The position numbers and the translations under genes were made by a program. Positions 8,872 through 18,668 of a DNA stretch of 63,397 nt are shown piece after piece (position 1 is the stretch's first letter; each line of letters starts with the position of its first letter). The stretch comes from Rosettibacter primus (GTDB taxonomy: Bacteria > Bacteroidota > Ignavibacteria > Ignavibacteriales > Melioribacteraceae): assembly GCF_036860675.1 (NCBI RefSeq), contig NZ_JAYKGK010000014.1:1-63397 (forward strand). Direction: 5' to 3'. A model generated the notes under the pieces. The model searched no databases. It was not told where the DNA came from and worked only from the letters and a program-made list of their open reading frames with translations.

Positions 8872-9219
8872 TTATGAAATTGTTTCGGCAAGAATAGTAG
8901 AAATTTCATCAAGTTCATCGAGAAACCATTTTACTTTTTCCGGATTTGCTCTCTTGCTGTCTCTTACAAGAGCCAGCCATAATTTACATTCATTTGCAAA
9001 TTTAAGAGATGCAATTGTGTAATTGTTCAAATCTTTTTTTGTTGTTGCTGCAGTAGCTTCAATATAATTGCTTATTACACTTGTGCCGCTGCTAAAAAGT
9101 TCATCACCAATTCTTTGTGATACATTGTCCTTAGGAAGCTGGTCAATAAATTCTATTAATTTAAGAGTGAAAAAGTAAAGTCGTTTTCTAAATTCCCCTT
9201 TTGAAAATTCTTTTGTCAA
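8872..9219 (-). CDS. Four-helix bundle protein (23S rRNA intervening-sequence protein family)
   Basis: 115 residues, predicted all-helical. FSKGEFRKRLYFFTLKLIEFIDQLPKD and the following SGTSVISNYIEA are diagnostic for the four-helix bundle/S23 family originally found in rRNA intervening sequences and now known as stand-alone genes in many Bacteroidota, often near sugar-nucleotide genes. Biochemical role unknown; the fold forms pentamers in characterised members. The only usable start is TTG at 9219, 20 nt after the hldD stop. Between hldD and the Nudix gene on the same strand, so likely cotranscribed. No rRNA is nearby. Confidence 0.7.
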   Translation of the reverse strand: MTKEFSKGEFRKRLYFFTLKLIEFIDQLPKDNVSQRIGDELFSSGTSVISNYIEATAATTKKDLNNYTIASLKFANECKLWLALVRDSKRANPEKVKWFLDELDEISTILAETIS

Positions 9220-9239
9220 ATTAACACCACTAGATTTTT

Positions 9240-10223
9240 TTAATTAGTGTTCATTGCAAGATAAGGATTTTTTAGCAGGTAATTTTTAACATAATCCTCA
9301 ACACCTTGTTGAACATTCATTATTGGTTTATCGTAACCTGCAGCTCTAAGTTTTTCCAAATTCGCTTGTGTGAAATATTGATATTTATCGCGTATCTCCA
9401 TTGGCATATCAATAAATTCTATATTTACAGGTTTATCCAATGCATTAAACAACGCAGTAACAAGTTCTATCCATGTTTGAGCTTTTCCTGTTCCAACATT
9501 GTATATTCCATTTTTATCTTTATGTTCAAGAAAAAATAGCGTAATATCAACAGCATCTTTAACATAAATGAAATCTCTTTTTTGCTCACCATCTTTATAA
9601 TCACTTCTGTAAGATTTGAATAATTTTACTTTCCCAGTATCTCTAATCTGTTCAAAAGCTTTGTGAACAACACTTCTCATATCACCTTTGTGGTATTCAT
9701 TTGGTCCATATACATTGAAATATTTTAGTCCTACAACTTTATTAAGCAACCCATTTCTCTTAACCCACAAATCAAAAAGATGCTTGGAATATCCATACAT
9801 ATTTAGAGGTCTTAATTTTTCGAGTTGTGTTTCATCGTCATTGTAACTTTGCGAGCCATCACCATAAGTAGCAGCAGAAGATGCATAAATAAATCTTATT
9901 TCGTTTTCAAGGGAATATAAAGCAAGTTCTTGTGAATAATGAAAATTGTTATCCATAAGATAATCTGCATCTCTTTCAGTAGTAGATGAACAAGCTCCCA
10001 GATGTATAATTGCCGAAATTTTAAACGGTACGGCACGTTGCAGTACTAACCCGATAAAATCATCTTTATGAAAAAAATCTGCGTACTTTAATCCATTAAG
10101 GTTTTTCCATTTATCATCAGTGCCAAGTTCATCAACAATAATAATTTTATCAATTCCCATTTTATTTAATTTCCATACTACTGCGCTGCCAATAAATCCA
10201 GCGCCACCAGTAACTACTATCAT
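9240..10223 (-). CDS. hldD: ADP-L-glycero-D-manno-heptose 6-epimerase
   Basis: 327 residues. Extended SDR fold: NAD(P)-binding GGAGFIGS (6-13), the substrate-specific HKDDF segment, the YGYSKH motif (catalytic Tyr/Lys) near 142-147, and VKRNG/GLKYFNVYGPNEYHKGDMRS, the hallmark of HldD/RfaD. It converts ADP-D-glycero-D-manno-heptose to the L-glycero epimer used for the LPS inner core. No other heptose genes are in the window. Length matches the family. The gene is divergent from metH with 95 nt between start codons. Confidence 0.9.
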   Translation of the reverse strand: MIVVTGGAGFIGSAVVWKLNKMGIDKIIIVDELGTDDKWKNLNGLKYADFFHKDDFIGLVLQRAVPFKISAIIHLGACSSTTERDADYLMDNNFHYSQELALYSLENEIRFIYASSAATYGDGSQSYNDDETQLEKLRPLNMYGYSKHLFDLWVKRNGLLNKVVGLKYFNVYGPNEYHKGDMRSVVHKAFEQIRDTGKVKLFKSYRSDYKDGEQKRDFIYVKDAVDITLFFLEHKDKNGIYNVGTGKAQTWIELVTALFNALDKPVNIEFIDMPMEIRDKYQYFTQANLEKLRAAGYDKPIMNVQQGVEDYVKNYLLKNPYLAMNTN

Positions 10224-10318
10224 AAACTTCTCATTAATTTATTATATTTGAACGAAAATTAATCATAATCATTGATTAATAAAAATATTCCTTGACTCAA
10301 TTATAAAGAAAGGATTAT

Positions 10319-13300
10319 ATGGATACTCTAAGGCAGCTAACAAAAATATTAAATGAAAGAATCATGGTCCTTGATGGTGCAATGGGGACAATGATTCAAC
10401 GATATAAATTAAGCGAGAATGATTTTAAAGGGGATAAATTCAAAAATCATCCTGTAGATTTAAAAGGTAACAACGATATTCTTGTTCTAACTCAACCAGA
10501 AATTATTAAAGAAATTCACAGATTATACCTTGAAGCTGAAGCAGATATAATAGAAACTAACACTTTTAATGCTACAAAAATTTCGCAATCTGATTACAAA
10601 ACAGAAGATTTAATTTATGAAATTAATTTTAATGCAGCTCGAATTGCTAAAGAAGTAGCCTTAGAGTTTACAAAAATGAATCCTGACAAACCTCGATTTG
10701 TAGCAGGTGCACTTGGTCCTACAAACAAAACATTATCAATATCACCTGATGTAAACGACCCGAGTTTTCGTGCTGTAACATTTGATGAAGTAAAAGATGC
10801 TTACAAAGAACAAGCACGCGGATTAATTGACGGAGGTGCGGATATCCTTTTGCTTGAAACCATATTTGATACTCTTAACGCTAAAGCAGCTCTTTTTGGG
10901 ATTATGGAATTGTGTGATGAATTAAATCTTCAGATTCCTATTATGATTTCCGGAACAATAGTCGATATGAGCGGAAGAACTTTATCAGGACAAACAACAG
11001 AAGCATTCTGGATTTCAATTTCTCACACAAAAAATTTATTAAGTGTGGGATTAAATTGCTCTTTAGGACCTGCTCAAATGCGGCCTTTCATTTCTGAACT
11101 TTCTCAAATAGCAAATGCATTTGTAAGTTTATATCCTAACGCTGGATTACCTAATGAATTTGGAGAATATGATGAATCACCTGAATCAATGGCAAAAGTT
11201 ATTGAAGAATTTGCCAAAGAAGGATTTTTCAATATTGTTGGTGGTTGCTGTGGAACAACTCCAGCTCACATTAAAGCTTTTTCAGAAATTGCAAAAAAAT
11301 ATCCTCCTCGAAAAATTCCTTCTGTTGAACCTTATTTAAGATTAAGCGGATTGGAACCTTTAATCTTCAGACCTGAAACAAACTTCGTCAATATTGGAGA
11401 AAGAACTAATGTAACAGGCTCGAAAAAATTTGCCCGGCTCATAAAAGAAAATAAATACGAAGAAGCTTTATCGGTTGCAAGAGAACAAGTTGAAAATGGA
11501 GCTCAAATGCTTGATATCAACATGGACGAAGCAATGATTAATTCAGAAGAAGCTATGACTAAATTCTTAAAATACATTGCATCAGAACCTGATATTGCAA
11601 AGGTTCCGATTATGATTGATTCATCAAAATGGAGTGTTATTGAAGCAGGGCTAAAATGTCTTCAAGGAAAAGGTGTTGTTAATTCAATTTCATTAAAAGA
11701 AGGTGAAGAAGTTTTTAAAGAACGCGCAAAAAAAATTTTAAGATATGGTGCAGCTGTTATTGTTATGGCTTTTGATGAACAAGGCCAAGCAGATACATTT
11801 GAAAGAAAAATTAACATTTGTAAAAGAGCTTATAAAATTTTAACCGAAGAAGTTGGTTTTCCACCGCAGGATATAATTTTTGACCCAAATATTTTTGCTA
11901 TTGCAACAGGGATAGAAGAACATAATCAATATGCAATAAATTTTATTGAAGCTACAAGATGGATTAAAAAGAATCTTCCCCTCTGCAAAGTCAGCGGGGG
12001 TGTAAGCAATATTTCATTTTCATTCAGAGGAAATGATGTTATAAGAGAAGCAATTCATTCTGCATTTCTTTATCATGCTATCGAAGCAGGCATGGATATG
12101 GGAATTGTTAACGCTGGACAATTAACTGTTTATGAAGAAATTCCAAAAGATTTATTAGAACTAGTTGAAGATGTATTATTCAACAGAAGACCCGATGCAA
12201 CCGAAAGATTAATTGAATATGCAAATTCTATAAACAAAGATTCAAAAAAAGAAATTATTAATGAAGGCTGGAGAACTTCTTCGGTAGAAGAACGATTGAA
12301 ACACTCAATAATAAATGGGATTGTAGATTTTATTGAAATTGATATTGAAGAAGCAAGAAAAAAATATTCTAATCCTCTTGAAATTATTGAAGGACCCCTA
12401 ATGGAAGGAATGAATATAGTTGGAGATTTATTTGGTTCAGGCAAAATGTTTCTGCCTCAGGTGGTAAAAAGTGCACGAGTAATGAAAAAAGCTGTTGCTA
12501 TTTTAATCCCTTATATTGAACAAAGCAGAATTAATTTATCTGAAGATAAAAATTCCGGCACAATATTATTAGCAACTGTAAAAGGCGATGTTCATGATAT
12601 CGGGAAAAATATTGTTGGCGTGGTTCTGAGCTGCAATAATTATACTGTAATAGATTTAGGAGTAATGGTTCCATCCGATAAAATTTTATCCACTGCAGTA
12701 GAAAAAAATGTTGACATTATTGGATTGAGCGGATTAATTACTCCTTCTCTTGATGAAATGGTTCATGTTGCAAAGGAAATGGAACGAATGGGTTTGAAAA
12801 TTCCATTGTTGATTGGCGGTGCAACTACATCGAGAATTCATACTGCAGTTAAAATTGCTCCAAACTATTCAAATCCAACAATTCATGTTCTCGATGCATC
12901 CCGAAGTGTTGGTGTAGTAAGCAATTTATTAAATAAAGAAATAAAAGATAAATTTATAGAAGAAATCAAAATTGAATATGAAAGATTACGAGAAGCACAT
13001 AACAAAAGACAAATTGAAAAAGAATTTCTGACAATTGAACAGGCAAGAAAAAATAAGCTTATTCTGGACTGGAAAAACTATAATGTAAAAAAACCAAACA
13101 AATTAGGAATTACAATTTTCAAAAATTATCCTCTCAATGAAATAAAAAACTATATTGATTGGACTCCCTTTTTTCAAGTCTGGGAACTTAAAGGTCGTTA
13201 TCCCAAAATTTTTGAGAATGCAGATTATGGTAACGAAGCAAAAAAAATATTTGATGATGCCAATAAACTTCTAAATAAAATAATTACAGAAAATTTATTG

Positions 13301-14014
13301 ACTGCTAACGGAATTGTTGGTTTATTCCCCGCTAATTCATTAGATGATGATATTGAAATTTACACTGATGATTCAAGAACAGGAATTCTTGCTATACTCC
13401 ATACATTAAGACAACAAACAATCAAATCACAAGGGATTCCCAATCTTGCTCTTGCAGATTTTATTGCACCCAAAGAAACTGAAGTCAAAGATTACATAGG
13501 AGCCTTTGCCGTTACTGCAGGATTAGGAATTGAAAGTTTAATTGAACGATTTACAAATGAACATGATGAATATAATATAATTATGGTCAAAGCATTAGCA
13601 GATAGACTTGCAGAAGCTTTTGCTGAATTATTGCATGAAAAAGTACGTAAAGAATTATGGGGATATTCTCCTGATGAAAAATTTTCAAATGAAGATTTAA
13701 TTGAAGAAAAATATCAGGGTATTCGTCCTGCACCAGGTTATCCTGCTCAACCTGATCATACAGAAAAGATTACCATCTGGAAAATTCTTAATGTAAAAGA
13801 AAATATTCAGATTAAATTAACGGAAAGCTTGGCAATGTACCCTGCTGCTTCGGTTTGCGGTTTATATATTGCACATCCAAATGCAAAGTATTTCAATGTT
13901 GGGAAAATTGGTAAAGACCAGGTTTACGATTATCATAAACGAAAAGGAATTAGTTTGAAAGAAGCAGAAAAATGGCTGCGCCCAATTTTAAATTATTCAG
14001 AATCTGATGAGTAA
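10319..14014 (+). CDS. metH: Cobalamin-dependent methionine synthase
   Basis: 1231 residues, full-length four-module MetH. Order: homocysteine-binding barrel (about 1-325, Zn ligands in GLNCS near 247 and GGCCGTTP near 309-310); pterin/methyltetrahydrofolate barrel (about 355-625); cobalamin cap and Rossmann module (about 640-885) with DVHDIGKN carrying the cobalt-ligating His near 758; C-terminal AdoMet reactivation domain (about 905-1231) with the ALADRLAEA and RPAPGYPA motifs. It transfers the methyl group of 5-methyl-THF to homocysteine, the product expected from the MetY system at 43.8-48.2 kb. Start ATG 10319 has AAAGGA 6 nt upstream. A possible -7 element TATATTTG lies at 10243-10250 without a matching TTG box. 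No cobalamin riboswitch fits in the 95-nt intergenic space. Confidence 0.95.
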   Translation: MDTLRQLTKILNERIMVLDGAMGTMIQRYKLSENDFKGDKFKNHPVDLKGNNDILVLTQPEIIKEIHRLYLEAEADIIETNTFNATKISQSDYKTEDLIYEINFNAARIAKEVALEFTKMNPDKPRFVAGALGPTNKTLSISPDVNDPSFRAVTFDEVKDAYKEQARGLIDGGADILLLETIFDTLNAKAALFGIMELCDELNLQIPIMISGTIVDMSGRTLSGQTTEAFWISISHTKNLLSVGLNCSLGPAQMRPFISELSQIANAFVSLYPNAGLPNEFGEYDESPESMAKVIEEFAKEGFFNIVGGCCGTTPAHIKAFSEIAKKYPPRKIPSVEPYLRLSGLEPLIFRPETNFVNIGERTNVTGSKKFARLIKENKYEEALSVAREQVENGAQMLDINMDEAMINSEEAMTKFLKYIASEPDIAKVPIMIDSSKWSVIEAGLKCLQGKGVVNSISLKEGEEVFKERAKKILRYGAAVIVMAFDEQGQADTFERKINICKRAYKILTEEVGFPPQDIIFDPNIFAIATGIEEHNQYAINFIEATRWIKKNLPLCKVSGGVSNISFSFRGNDVIREAIHSAFLYHAIEAGMDMGIVNAGQLTVYEEIPKDLLELVEDVLFNRRPDATERLIEYANSINKDSKKEIINEGWRTSSVEERLKHSIINGIVDFIEIDIEEARKKYSNPLEIIEGPLMEGMNIVGDLFGSGKMFLPQVVKSARVMKKAVAILIPYIEQSRINLSEDKNSGTILLATVKGDVHDIGKNIVGVVLSCNNYTVIDLGVMVPSDKILSTAVEKNVDIIGLSGLITPSLDEMVHVAKEMERMGLKIPLLIGGATTSRIHTAVKIAPNYSNPTIHVLDASRSVGVVSNLLNKEIKDKFIEEIKIEYERLREAHNKRQIEKEFLTIEQARKNKLILDWKNYNVKKPNKLGITIFKNYPLNEIKNYIDWTPFFQVWELKGRYPKIFENADYGNEAKKIFDDANKLLNKIITENLLTANGIVGLFPANSLDDDIEIYTDDSRTGILAILHTLRQQTIKSQGIPNLALADFIAPKETEVKDYIGAFAVTAGLGIESLIERFTNEHDEYNIIMVKALADRLAEAFAELLHEKVRKELWGYSPDEKFSNEDLIEEKYQGIRPAPGYPAQPDHTEKITIWKILNVKENIQIKLTESLAMYPAASVCGLYIAHPNAKYFNVGKIGKDQVYDYHKRKGISLKEAEKWLRPILNYSESDE

Positions 14015-14027
14015 AATAGAGGTAATA

Positions 14028-15464
14028 ATGAATTTCAAAAATGAGCTTATAAAATTATTTCAAAATTGGTCACATCAAAAAGTAAAATCATTTACCGAAA
14101 TTACAGGTTCAGGTTCAAATAGAAAATATTATAGAATTACTGGAGAAAGTAAAACTGCAATTGGTGTATATAATAAAAATAAAAAGGAAAATAGGGCTTT
14201 CATTTATCTTACAAAACATTTTGCCAAACACAATTTAAATGTACCAAGAATTTTATCTTCAAAATTAAGTATTGACATTTACCTGCTCGAAGACCTTGGT
14301 GATACTACTTTGTTCTCATATCTCAATTCTAAACGAAACCAAAATAAATTTCCCGATGATGTTATTGTTTATTACAAAAAAGCAATTGAAGAACTCCCAA
14401 AATTTCAAATTAGTGGCCGTGTTAACTTAGATTTTTCCATTTGCTATCCCCGTCCTGCTTTTGATGAACAATCTATAATGTGGGATTTAAATTATTTCAA
14501 ATACTACTTTGCAAAAGCATTTGAAATTAATTTTGATGAACAAAAACTTGAAGATGATTTTCATACATTAACAAAATTTCTTCTTTCAGCAGATTCAAAT
14601 TATTTTATGTATCGCGACTTTAATTCCCGCAATATAATGGTAAAAAATGATGAACTTTACTTTATTGATTATCAGGGAGGCAGAAAAGGATCTCTTCAAT
14701 ATGATATTGCTTCATTACTTTTCGATTCAAAAGCAAATATTCCGGTAAAACTTCGTGAAGAACTTCTCGATTACTATTTAACTTCTGTAAATCAAATTAA
14801 AAAAATCAACAACAAAGAATTTCTTAAATATTATGATGCATTTGTTCTAATCAGACTTTTACAAATGCTTGGAGCCTATGGTTATCGCGGTTTGTTTGAA
14901 GGTAAATCCCATTTCATTCAAAGTATTCCTTATGCAATAAAAAATGTTGAGTATGTTTTAAGCAAAATTAAAACAAAAATAAAAATATTAGAATTGTTTT
15001 CTGTCTTAAATCAATTAATAAAATTAAATGAAATAAAAAATTTTGAATGGAAAAAACCTGATAAACTTAATGTTCGTATAAACAGTTTTTCTTACAGAGA
15101 AAAAATTCCTGTAGATGCTTCTGGAAACGGCGGCGGATATGTTTTTGATTGCCGTGCAGTTCCAAATCCAGGAAAATTAGAAGAGTTCAAAAATCTTACT
15201 GGATTAGATAAAGCAGTAAAAGATTTTCTAGATTCAATGCCAGAAGCACAAAAATTTTTGAATAATGTAATTAACATTGTATCTCAGTCAATTGAGAATT
15301 ACATTTCAAGAGACTGGAAAGATTTAATGATAAATTTTGGCTGTACTGGAGGCCAACATCGTTCGGTCTATTTTGCAGAAAAATTAGCAGAATATCTTAG
15401 AACTCAATATGATATTCAAGTAAAGGTAAATCATTCGCAGCTTTTTAAAACCAACAACAACTAA
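14028..15464 (+). CDS. AmgK-like sugar kinase fused to RapZ C-terminal domain
   Basis: 478 residues in two parts. Residues about 1-320 are an aminoglycoside-phosphotransferase-fold kinase: catalytic loop YRDFNSRNIM near 194 (like the HRDxHSRN of AmgK) and the metal-binding IDYQGGRKGS near 212 followed by YDIASLL. Residues about 345-478 match the C-terminal half of RapZ: GGGYVFDCRAVPNPG near 368 and FGCTGGQHRSVYFAEKLAEYL near 436; the RapZ N-terminal P-loop domain is absent. Stop-to-start spacing of 2 nt to a MurU-like gene supports the AmgK assignment (anomeric kinase for MurNAc/GlcNAc in cell-wall recycling). RapZ-C binds glucosamine-6-phosphate in E. coli, so the fused domain may sense amino sugar (inference). 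ATG 14028 with AGAGG is preferred; ATG 14007 overlaps metH by 8 nt. Confidence 0.75.
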   Translation: MNFKNELIKLFQNWSHQKVKSFTEITGSGSNRKYYRITGESKTAIGVYNKNKKENRAFIYLTKHFAKHNLNVPRILSSKLSIDIYLLEDLGDTTLFSYLNSKRNQNKFPDDVIVYYKKAIEELPKFQISGRVNLDFSICYPRPAFDEQSIMWDLNYFKYYFAKAFEINFDEQKLEDDFHTLTKFLLSADSNYFMYRDFNSRNIMVKNDELYFIDYQGGRKGSLQYDIASLLFDSKANIPVKLREELLDYYLTSVNQIKKINNKEFLKYYDAFVLIRLLQMLGAYGYRGLFEGKSHFIQSIPYAIKNVEYVLSKIKTKIKILELFSVLNQLIKLNEIKNFEWKKPDKLNVRINSFSYREKIPVDASGNGGGYVFDCRAVPNPGKLEEFKNLTGLDKAVKDFLDSMPEAQKFLNNVINIVSQSIENYISRDWKDLMINFGCTGGQHRSVYFAEKLAEYLRTQYDIQVKVNHSQLFKTNNN

Positions 15465-15466
15465 TC

Positions 15467-16210
15467 ATGAAAGCATTTATACTTGCAGCTGGACTTGGAA
15501 CAAGATTAAGACCTTTAACAGATTCAACACCTAAAGCATTGATTAAAATAAATGGCATTCCATTACTCGAAATCATAATAAAAAGATTAATTAAGTTCGG
15601 CTTTAATAAAATAACTATTAATGTTCATCATTTAGCAGAACAAATAATTGATTTTATTGAAAAGAATAAATTTGATGCTGACATTTTCATTTCTGATGAA
15701 AGAAATTTACTGCTCGATACAGGAGGAGGACTAAAAAAAGCATCATCTTTTTTTGATGATGGATTTCCCTTTCTCATTCACAATGTCGATGTACTAAGTG
15801 ACATTAACTTAATAGATTTTTATGAGTATCATAAAAATCAAGATGCCATTGCTACAATTGCAGTTCAAAAAAGAAACTCATCAAGATATTTTCTTTTCGA
15901 TAATGAAAATAATTTATGCGGGTGGAAAAATTCTAAAACTTCGGAAACAAAAATAGTTCGAGCATCATCAACTCCATTGAATGAATATGCTTTTAGTGGA
16001 ATTCATATTGTGAATCCGGATATTTTCAATCATTTCCCGCGTGATGATGTTTTTTCAATAATTGATTTTTATCTTGCAGTTGCAGTAGAAAAAAGAATAA
16101 CATTTTATGACCATAGCAAAAACTTTTTTTTCGACCTGGGCAAAAAAGAAAATTTACAACAAGCTGAAATATTTTTATCATCATCAAATTTTCTTAAGGA
16201 GCTGAGATGA
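15467..16210 (+). CDS. MurU-like sugar-1-phosphate nucleotidyltransferase
   Basis: 247 residues. Nucleotidyltransferase signature AAGLGTRLRPLTDSTPKAL (7-25) and the Asp of HNVDVLSD for metal binding; DTGGGLKKA near 87 is the MurU/HddC-type motif. It most resembles N-acetylmuramate alpha-1-phosphate uridylyltransferase, which makes UDP-MurNAc from MurNAc-1-P delivered by AmgK. It begins 2 nt after the kinase-RapZ gene and its end overlaps the next gene by 4 nt (ATGA), so the three are one translational unit. Another NDP-sugar product cannot be excluded from sequence alone. Confidence 0.75.
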   Translation: MKAFILAAGLGTRLRPLTDSTPKALIKINGIPLLEIIIKRLIKFGFNKITINVHHLAEQIIDFIEKNKFDADIFISDERNLLLDTGGGLKKASSFFDDGFPFLIHNVDVLSDINLIDFYEYHKNQDAIATIAVQKRNSSRYFLFDNENNLCGWKNSKTSETKIVRASSTPLNEYAFSGIHIVNPDIFNHFPRDDVFSIIDFYLAVAVEKRITFYDHSKNFFFDLGKKENLQQAEIFLSSSNFLKELR

Positions 16211-18069
16211 AAAAAAGATTATTACTTTTATTTATTTTTATTTTTTCTCTTTTAAATGCACAAGGCATCGAATGGATAAAAGAAAATTATTCGAAGAAAG
16301 AATATAGAATACCAATGCGCGATGGAATTAAACTTTTTACTGCTGTTTACACACCAAAAGATACAACAAAAAATTATCCTATCTTAATGGTAAGAACTCC
16401 ATACAGTGTTTCACCTTACGGCGAGGATAATTATCCACAAATTCTTGGACCAAACGAAGATTTTGCAAAAGACGGATATATTTTTGTTTATCAGGATGTT
16501 CGTGGAAAATTTATGAGTGAAGGTGAGTATGAAAACATGCGTCCATACTTACCAGATAAAAAAAGTAATAATGATGTAGATGAAACAACAGATGCTTATG
16601 ATACTATTGACTGGTTAATCAAAAATCTTAAACATAATAATGGTAATGTTGGAATCTGGGGAATTTCTTATCCGGGATTTTATGCCGCTATGAGTTTAAT
16701 TGATTCCCATCCAGCATTAAAAGCTGTATCACCTCAGGCTCCAATTGCAGATTGGTTTATTGGTGATGACATGCATCACAATGGTGCTCTAACTTTATCA
16801 ATGTCGTTTAACTTTTTCAAATCATTTGACCAGCCAAGAGAAAGTTTAACAACAAAATGGAAAACAATCGAGCCTTATGATTCTCCCGATATGTATAATT
16901 TTTTTCTAAAACTTGGACCAATCAAAAATATTAATGAAAAATTTTTTCACAACAAACTTCCATTCTGGAATTCAATTCTTCAGCACGGCACTTATGATGA
17001 ATTCTGGAAAAGCAGAAATAATCTTCCACACTTTAAAAATATCAAATCAGCTGTTCTAATTGTTGGCGGCTGGTATGATTCAGAAGATTTATATGGACCT
17101 TTGAACATTTACAAATCCATTGAAGAAAAAAATTCTTTGAACAATTGTCATTTGATAATGGGACCCTGGAGTCATGGAGGCTGGGCAAGAAGCAATGGAA
17201 ACTTTTTTGGTGATTTTACATTTCCGGAAAATACAAGCGAGTATTACAACAAAAATATTCTTACTCCTTTCTTCAAATATTATCTTAAAAATGAAGGTGA
17301 ATTAAATTTACCAGAAGTTATAACATATAGAACTGGAATAAACGAATGGAAATACTATGATGAGTGGCCGCCAAAAAATTCTGAAACAAAATTTTTATAT
17401 CTATCACCCAAAGGAAAATTAAGTCAGGAAAAACCTTCGAACAAAAAAATATTATTTGATGAATTTATTAGCGACCCAAATAAACCTGTCCCTTACACAG
17501 CTAAATTTTATGATTCAAAACAAATGTATTTAAGAACATATATGAGTGAAGACCAAAGATTTGCTGCATCAAGACCAGATGTGTTAGTTTATGAAACAGA
17601 ACCATTGGAAAATGATGTTACAATTGCAGGACCAATTTATGCAAATTTATATGTATCAACAACTGGAACCGATGCCGATTGGGTTGTAAAGATAATTGAT
17701 GTATATCCAGATGGAGAAGAGAATCCTGAGCCTAATCCAAATAATATAGAATATGGTGGTTATCAAAGATTAATTCGATATGAAATTATGAGAGGAAAAT
17801 TTAGAAACAGCTACGAAAAACCTGAGCCATTCATACCAAATAAAATTACAGAAGTAAAAATTAAATTAAATGATATTGACCATACATTTCTAAAAGGCCA
17901 TAAAATAATGGTACAAATACAAAGCAGCTTTTTCCCATTTTTCGATCGTAATCCACAAAAATTTGTTGATATTTATTCTGCGAAAGAAAAAGATTTTCAA
18001 AAAGCTATTCATAAAGTTTATTTTTCAAAAGATTATCCTTCTCACATTAAATTTAATATCATAAAATAA
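16207..18069 (+). CDS. Exported CocE/NonD family hydrolase (X-Pro dipeptidyl-peptidase-like / alpha-amino-acid ester hydrolase type)
   Basis: 620 residues with a signal peptide (KKRLLLLFIFIFSLLNAQ). The alpha/beta hydrolase part (about 25-340) has the YQDVRGKFMSEGEY motif and nucleophile GISYPGF near 151-157; an Asp in GWYDSEDLYGP and the His in GPWSHGGW complete the triad. The C-terminal part (about 365-620) is the jelly-roll X-Pro DPP C-terminal domain. Family members hydrolyse acyl esters/amides (cocaine esterase, glutaryl-7-ACA acylase, alpha-amino-acid ester hydrolase); the insertion and length fit the last group best. The 4-nt overlap with the MurU-like gene suggests a link to peptide or cell-wall turnover in the periplasm (inference). 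Confidence 0.8.
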   Translation: MKKRLLLLFIFIFSLLNAQGIEWIKENYSKKEYRIPMRDGIKLFTAVYTPKDTTKNYPILMVRTPYSVSPYGEDNYPQILGPNEDFAKDGYIFVYQDVRGKFMSEGEYENMRPYLPDKKSNNDVDETTDAYDTIDWLIKNLKHNNGNVGIWGISYPGFYAAMSLIDSHPALKAVSPQAPIADWFIGDDMHHNGALTLSMSFNFFKSFDQPRESLTTKWKTIEPYDSPDMYNFFLKLGPIKNINEKFFHNKLPFWNSILQHGTYDEFWKSRNNLPHFKNIKSAVLIVGGWYDSEDLYGPLNIYKSIEEKNSLNNCHLIMGPWSHGGWARSNGNFFGDFTFPENTSEYYNKNILTPFFKYYLKNEGELNLPEVITYRTGINEWKYYDEWPPKNSETKFLYLSPKGKLSQEKPSNKKILFDEFISDPNKPVPYTAKFYDSKQMYLRTYMSEDQRFAASRPDVLVYETEPLENDVTIAGPIYANLYVSTTGTDADWVVKIIDVYPDGEENPEPNPNNIEYGGYQRLIRYEIMRGKFRNSYEKPEPFIPNKITEVKIKLNDIDHTFLKGHKIMVQIQSSFFPFFDRNPQKFVDIYSAKEKDFQKAIHKVYFSKDYPSHIKFNIIK

Positions 18070-18085
18070 TATCCGCGGAGGCTTT

Positions 18086-18625
18086 ATGTTGAAGAAAACA
18101 GTGCTATTACTTTTTGTAACAATTTTTTCATTTGCTTCTTTGAAAGCTCAAACTATAGCTATTGGTCCACAGTTAGGTTATCACAAATCAGAAGATGCAG
18201 AAGGTTCTTTACTACTTGGGGCAATGGGAAGAATTTATCTTGCAAACAGCTTAGCTCTCGAAGCTTCAATCAACTACAGATCTGAAGATTACGAAAATGG
18301 TGGTGTTAAAACAAAAATGTATCCGGTTATGGTAAGTGGTTTGTTGTACTTTTTCCCCTTGCTTTACGGAACTATAGGGGCAGGCTGGTATAACACAAAA
18401 ATTGATTACTCTAATAGTCTCAACTCGTTGGGATTCAAAGATGAAACAAAAAGTGAATTTGGTTATCACCTCGGAATAGGTGCAGAACTTGGTCTGGGCA
18501 ATTTAATTTTAACCGGTGATGTTCGTTATGTTTTTCTTAATTTGAAATTGGATAGATTACCTGGAGTAAAAGAATTAAAAAATAATTTTTATGTTATAAC
18601 AGCCGGTGTTTTATTTGAATTATAA
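18086..18625 (+). CDS. Small outer-membrane beta-barrel protein
   Basis: 179 residues. Signal peptide about 1-21 (LKKTVLLLFVTIFSFASLKAQ), then eight short amphipathic strands with aromatic girdles (for example ALEASINYRSEDY, FGYHLGIGAELGLGN) ending in FYVITAGVLFEL with a terminal Leu, as in OmpX/OmpW-like eight-stranded barrels. No enzymatic motif. GCGGAGG 5 nt upstream supports ATG 18086. It follows the CocE-type hydrolase by 16 nt and likely shares its transcript. Function unknown beyond outer-membrane location. Confidence 0.65.
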   Translation: MLKKTVLLLFVTIFSFASLKAQTIAIGPQLGYHKSEDAEGSLLLGAMGRIYLANSLALEASINYRSEDYENGGVKTKMYPVMVSGLLYFFPLLYGTIGAGWYNTKIDYSNSLNSLGFKDETKSEFGYHLGIGAELGLGNLILTGDVRYVFLNLKLDRLPGVKELKNNFYVITAGVLFEL

Positions 18626-18668
18626 TTTCTTAATTTACAATCAGGAAATTCACTTTAAGGAGAACATT

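Noticed and set aside
8872..9219. rRNA intervening sequence
   Set aside because: The protein family is associated with such insertions but no rRNA sequence flanks the gene here.
12130..12444. 104-codon minus-strand frame inside metH
   Set aside because: Entirely antisense to a conserved full-length gene and without start signals; a shadow of the metH codon pattern.
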